Source of the DNA: Bordetella parapertussis
GTDB taxonomy: Bacteria > Pseudomonadota > Gammaproteobacteria > Burkholderiales > Burkholderiaceae_B
Length of the DNA: 6,170 nucleotides
NCBI GenBank assembly: GCA_943331855.1
Contig: CALQNE010000213.1
Coordinates: 1 to 6,170 of the forward strand
Direction: 5' to 3'
Shown: in pieces, positions 5,871 to 6,170 of the stretch
Position numbering within the stretch: the stretch's first letter is position 1
Layout of the letters: each line of letters begins with the position of its first letter
The notes under the pieces: generated by a model
Database searches by the model: none
What the model was told of the DNA's origin: nothing
The model's input: the letters and a program-made list of their open reading frames with translations, nothing else
Made by a program: the position numbers and the translations under genes

Positions 5871-6170
5871 CTATCCTTTGAGTTCGAGGGTCTGTGGCTG
5901 TTGGGCCGAATGGGGATGCTCTGCACCCGCATAAACCTTAAGCTTTTTGATCATCGCATAACCCAGCGGGCCTTTGGGCAACATACCCTTAACGGCCTTT
6001 TGAATCGCACGACCCGGAAAACGCTCTTGCAGTTTGGCGAAGTTTGTTTCGCGAATACCGCCCGGATACGTTGTATGACGGAAGTATTTTTTATCTTGCG
6101 TCTTGTTGCCGGTTACGACGATATCTGCTGCATTGATAATGACGATGTAATCGCCTGTATCAACGTGGGG
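5871..6170 (-). CDS. rplM: 50S ribosomal protein L13, C-terminal part (cut by window edge)
   Basis: Early-assembling protein of the large ribosomal subunit that binds 23S rRNA. The last 99 codons plus TAG (5873-5871) are present. The frame is open to base 6170, and about 43 N-terminal residues are missing compared with the usual 142. Diagnostic segments are [14 protein letters not shown] at the window edge, [17 protein letters not shown], and then [19 protein letters not shown] and [10 protein letters not shown] near the C-terminus. These match L13 with no breaks. It is the upstream member of the conserved rplM-rpsI operon, whose promoter lies outside the window. Confidence 0.97.
   Translation of the reverse strand, partial: PHVDTGDYIVIINAADIVVTGNKTQDKKYFRHTTYPGGIRETNFAKLQERFPGRAIQKAVKGMLPKGPLGYAMIKKLKVYAGAEHPHSAQQPQTLELKG

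Overview
The window looks like a chromosomal housekeeping segment from a betaproteobacterium, most likely Burkholderiales of the Alcaligenaceae type. This rests on protein character (a TyrZ-like TyrS, an ArgC of 353 residues, a DUF6776-type protein between argC and erpA), moderate GC and gene order; no 16S or other taxonomic marker is present. From memory, the order tyrS - M23 peptidase - anmK - erpA - small hypothetical gene(s) - argC is also seen in Pseudomonas, so the block appears conserved across proteobacteria.

Layout: (1) 1-277, minus strand, the 5' end of tyrS, cut by the window edge. (2) 278-470, a divergent intergenic region that must hold the tyrS and mepM-like promoters. (3) 471-3034, plus strand, a two-gene unit: a membrane-anchored MepM-like M23 murein endopeptidase followed 14 nt later by anmK (anhydro-MurNAc kinase, TTG start). 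(4) 3041-3069, a hairpin with A and T tracts on either side, placed to terminate both the rightward anmK unit and the leftward erpA transcript. (5) 3083-3451, minus strand, erpA (A-type Fe-S carrier), with its own sigma70-like promoter overlapped by a near-consensus type 1 IscR operator. (6) 3533-4255 and 4267-5328, minus strand, a DUF6776-like membrane/coiled-coil protein directly downstream of argC. (7) 5412-5440, the terminator of the ribosomal protein operon. (8) 5475-6170, minus strand, rpsI and the 3' two thirds of rplM.

How the genes work together: rplM-rpsI is the usual L13-S9 operon. The M23 enzyme opens the sacculus by cutting peptide cross-links, while AnmK returns anhydro-MurNAc released by murein turnover to the recycling pathway, so the plus-strand pair has a common murein theme. 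ErpA delivers Fe-S clusters to apoproteins and its promoter carries the signature of iron-sulfur homeostasis control. ArgC performs the third step of arginine synthesis.

No mobile element, CRISPR array, tRNA, rRNA, pseudogene or clear horizontally acquired segment was seen. The window reads as ordinary core genome; the most informative non-coding signal is the IscR-like operator at 3488-3512.
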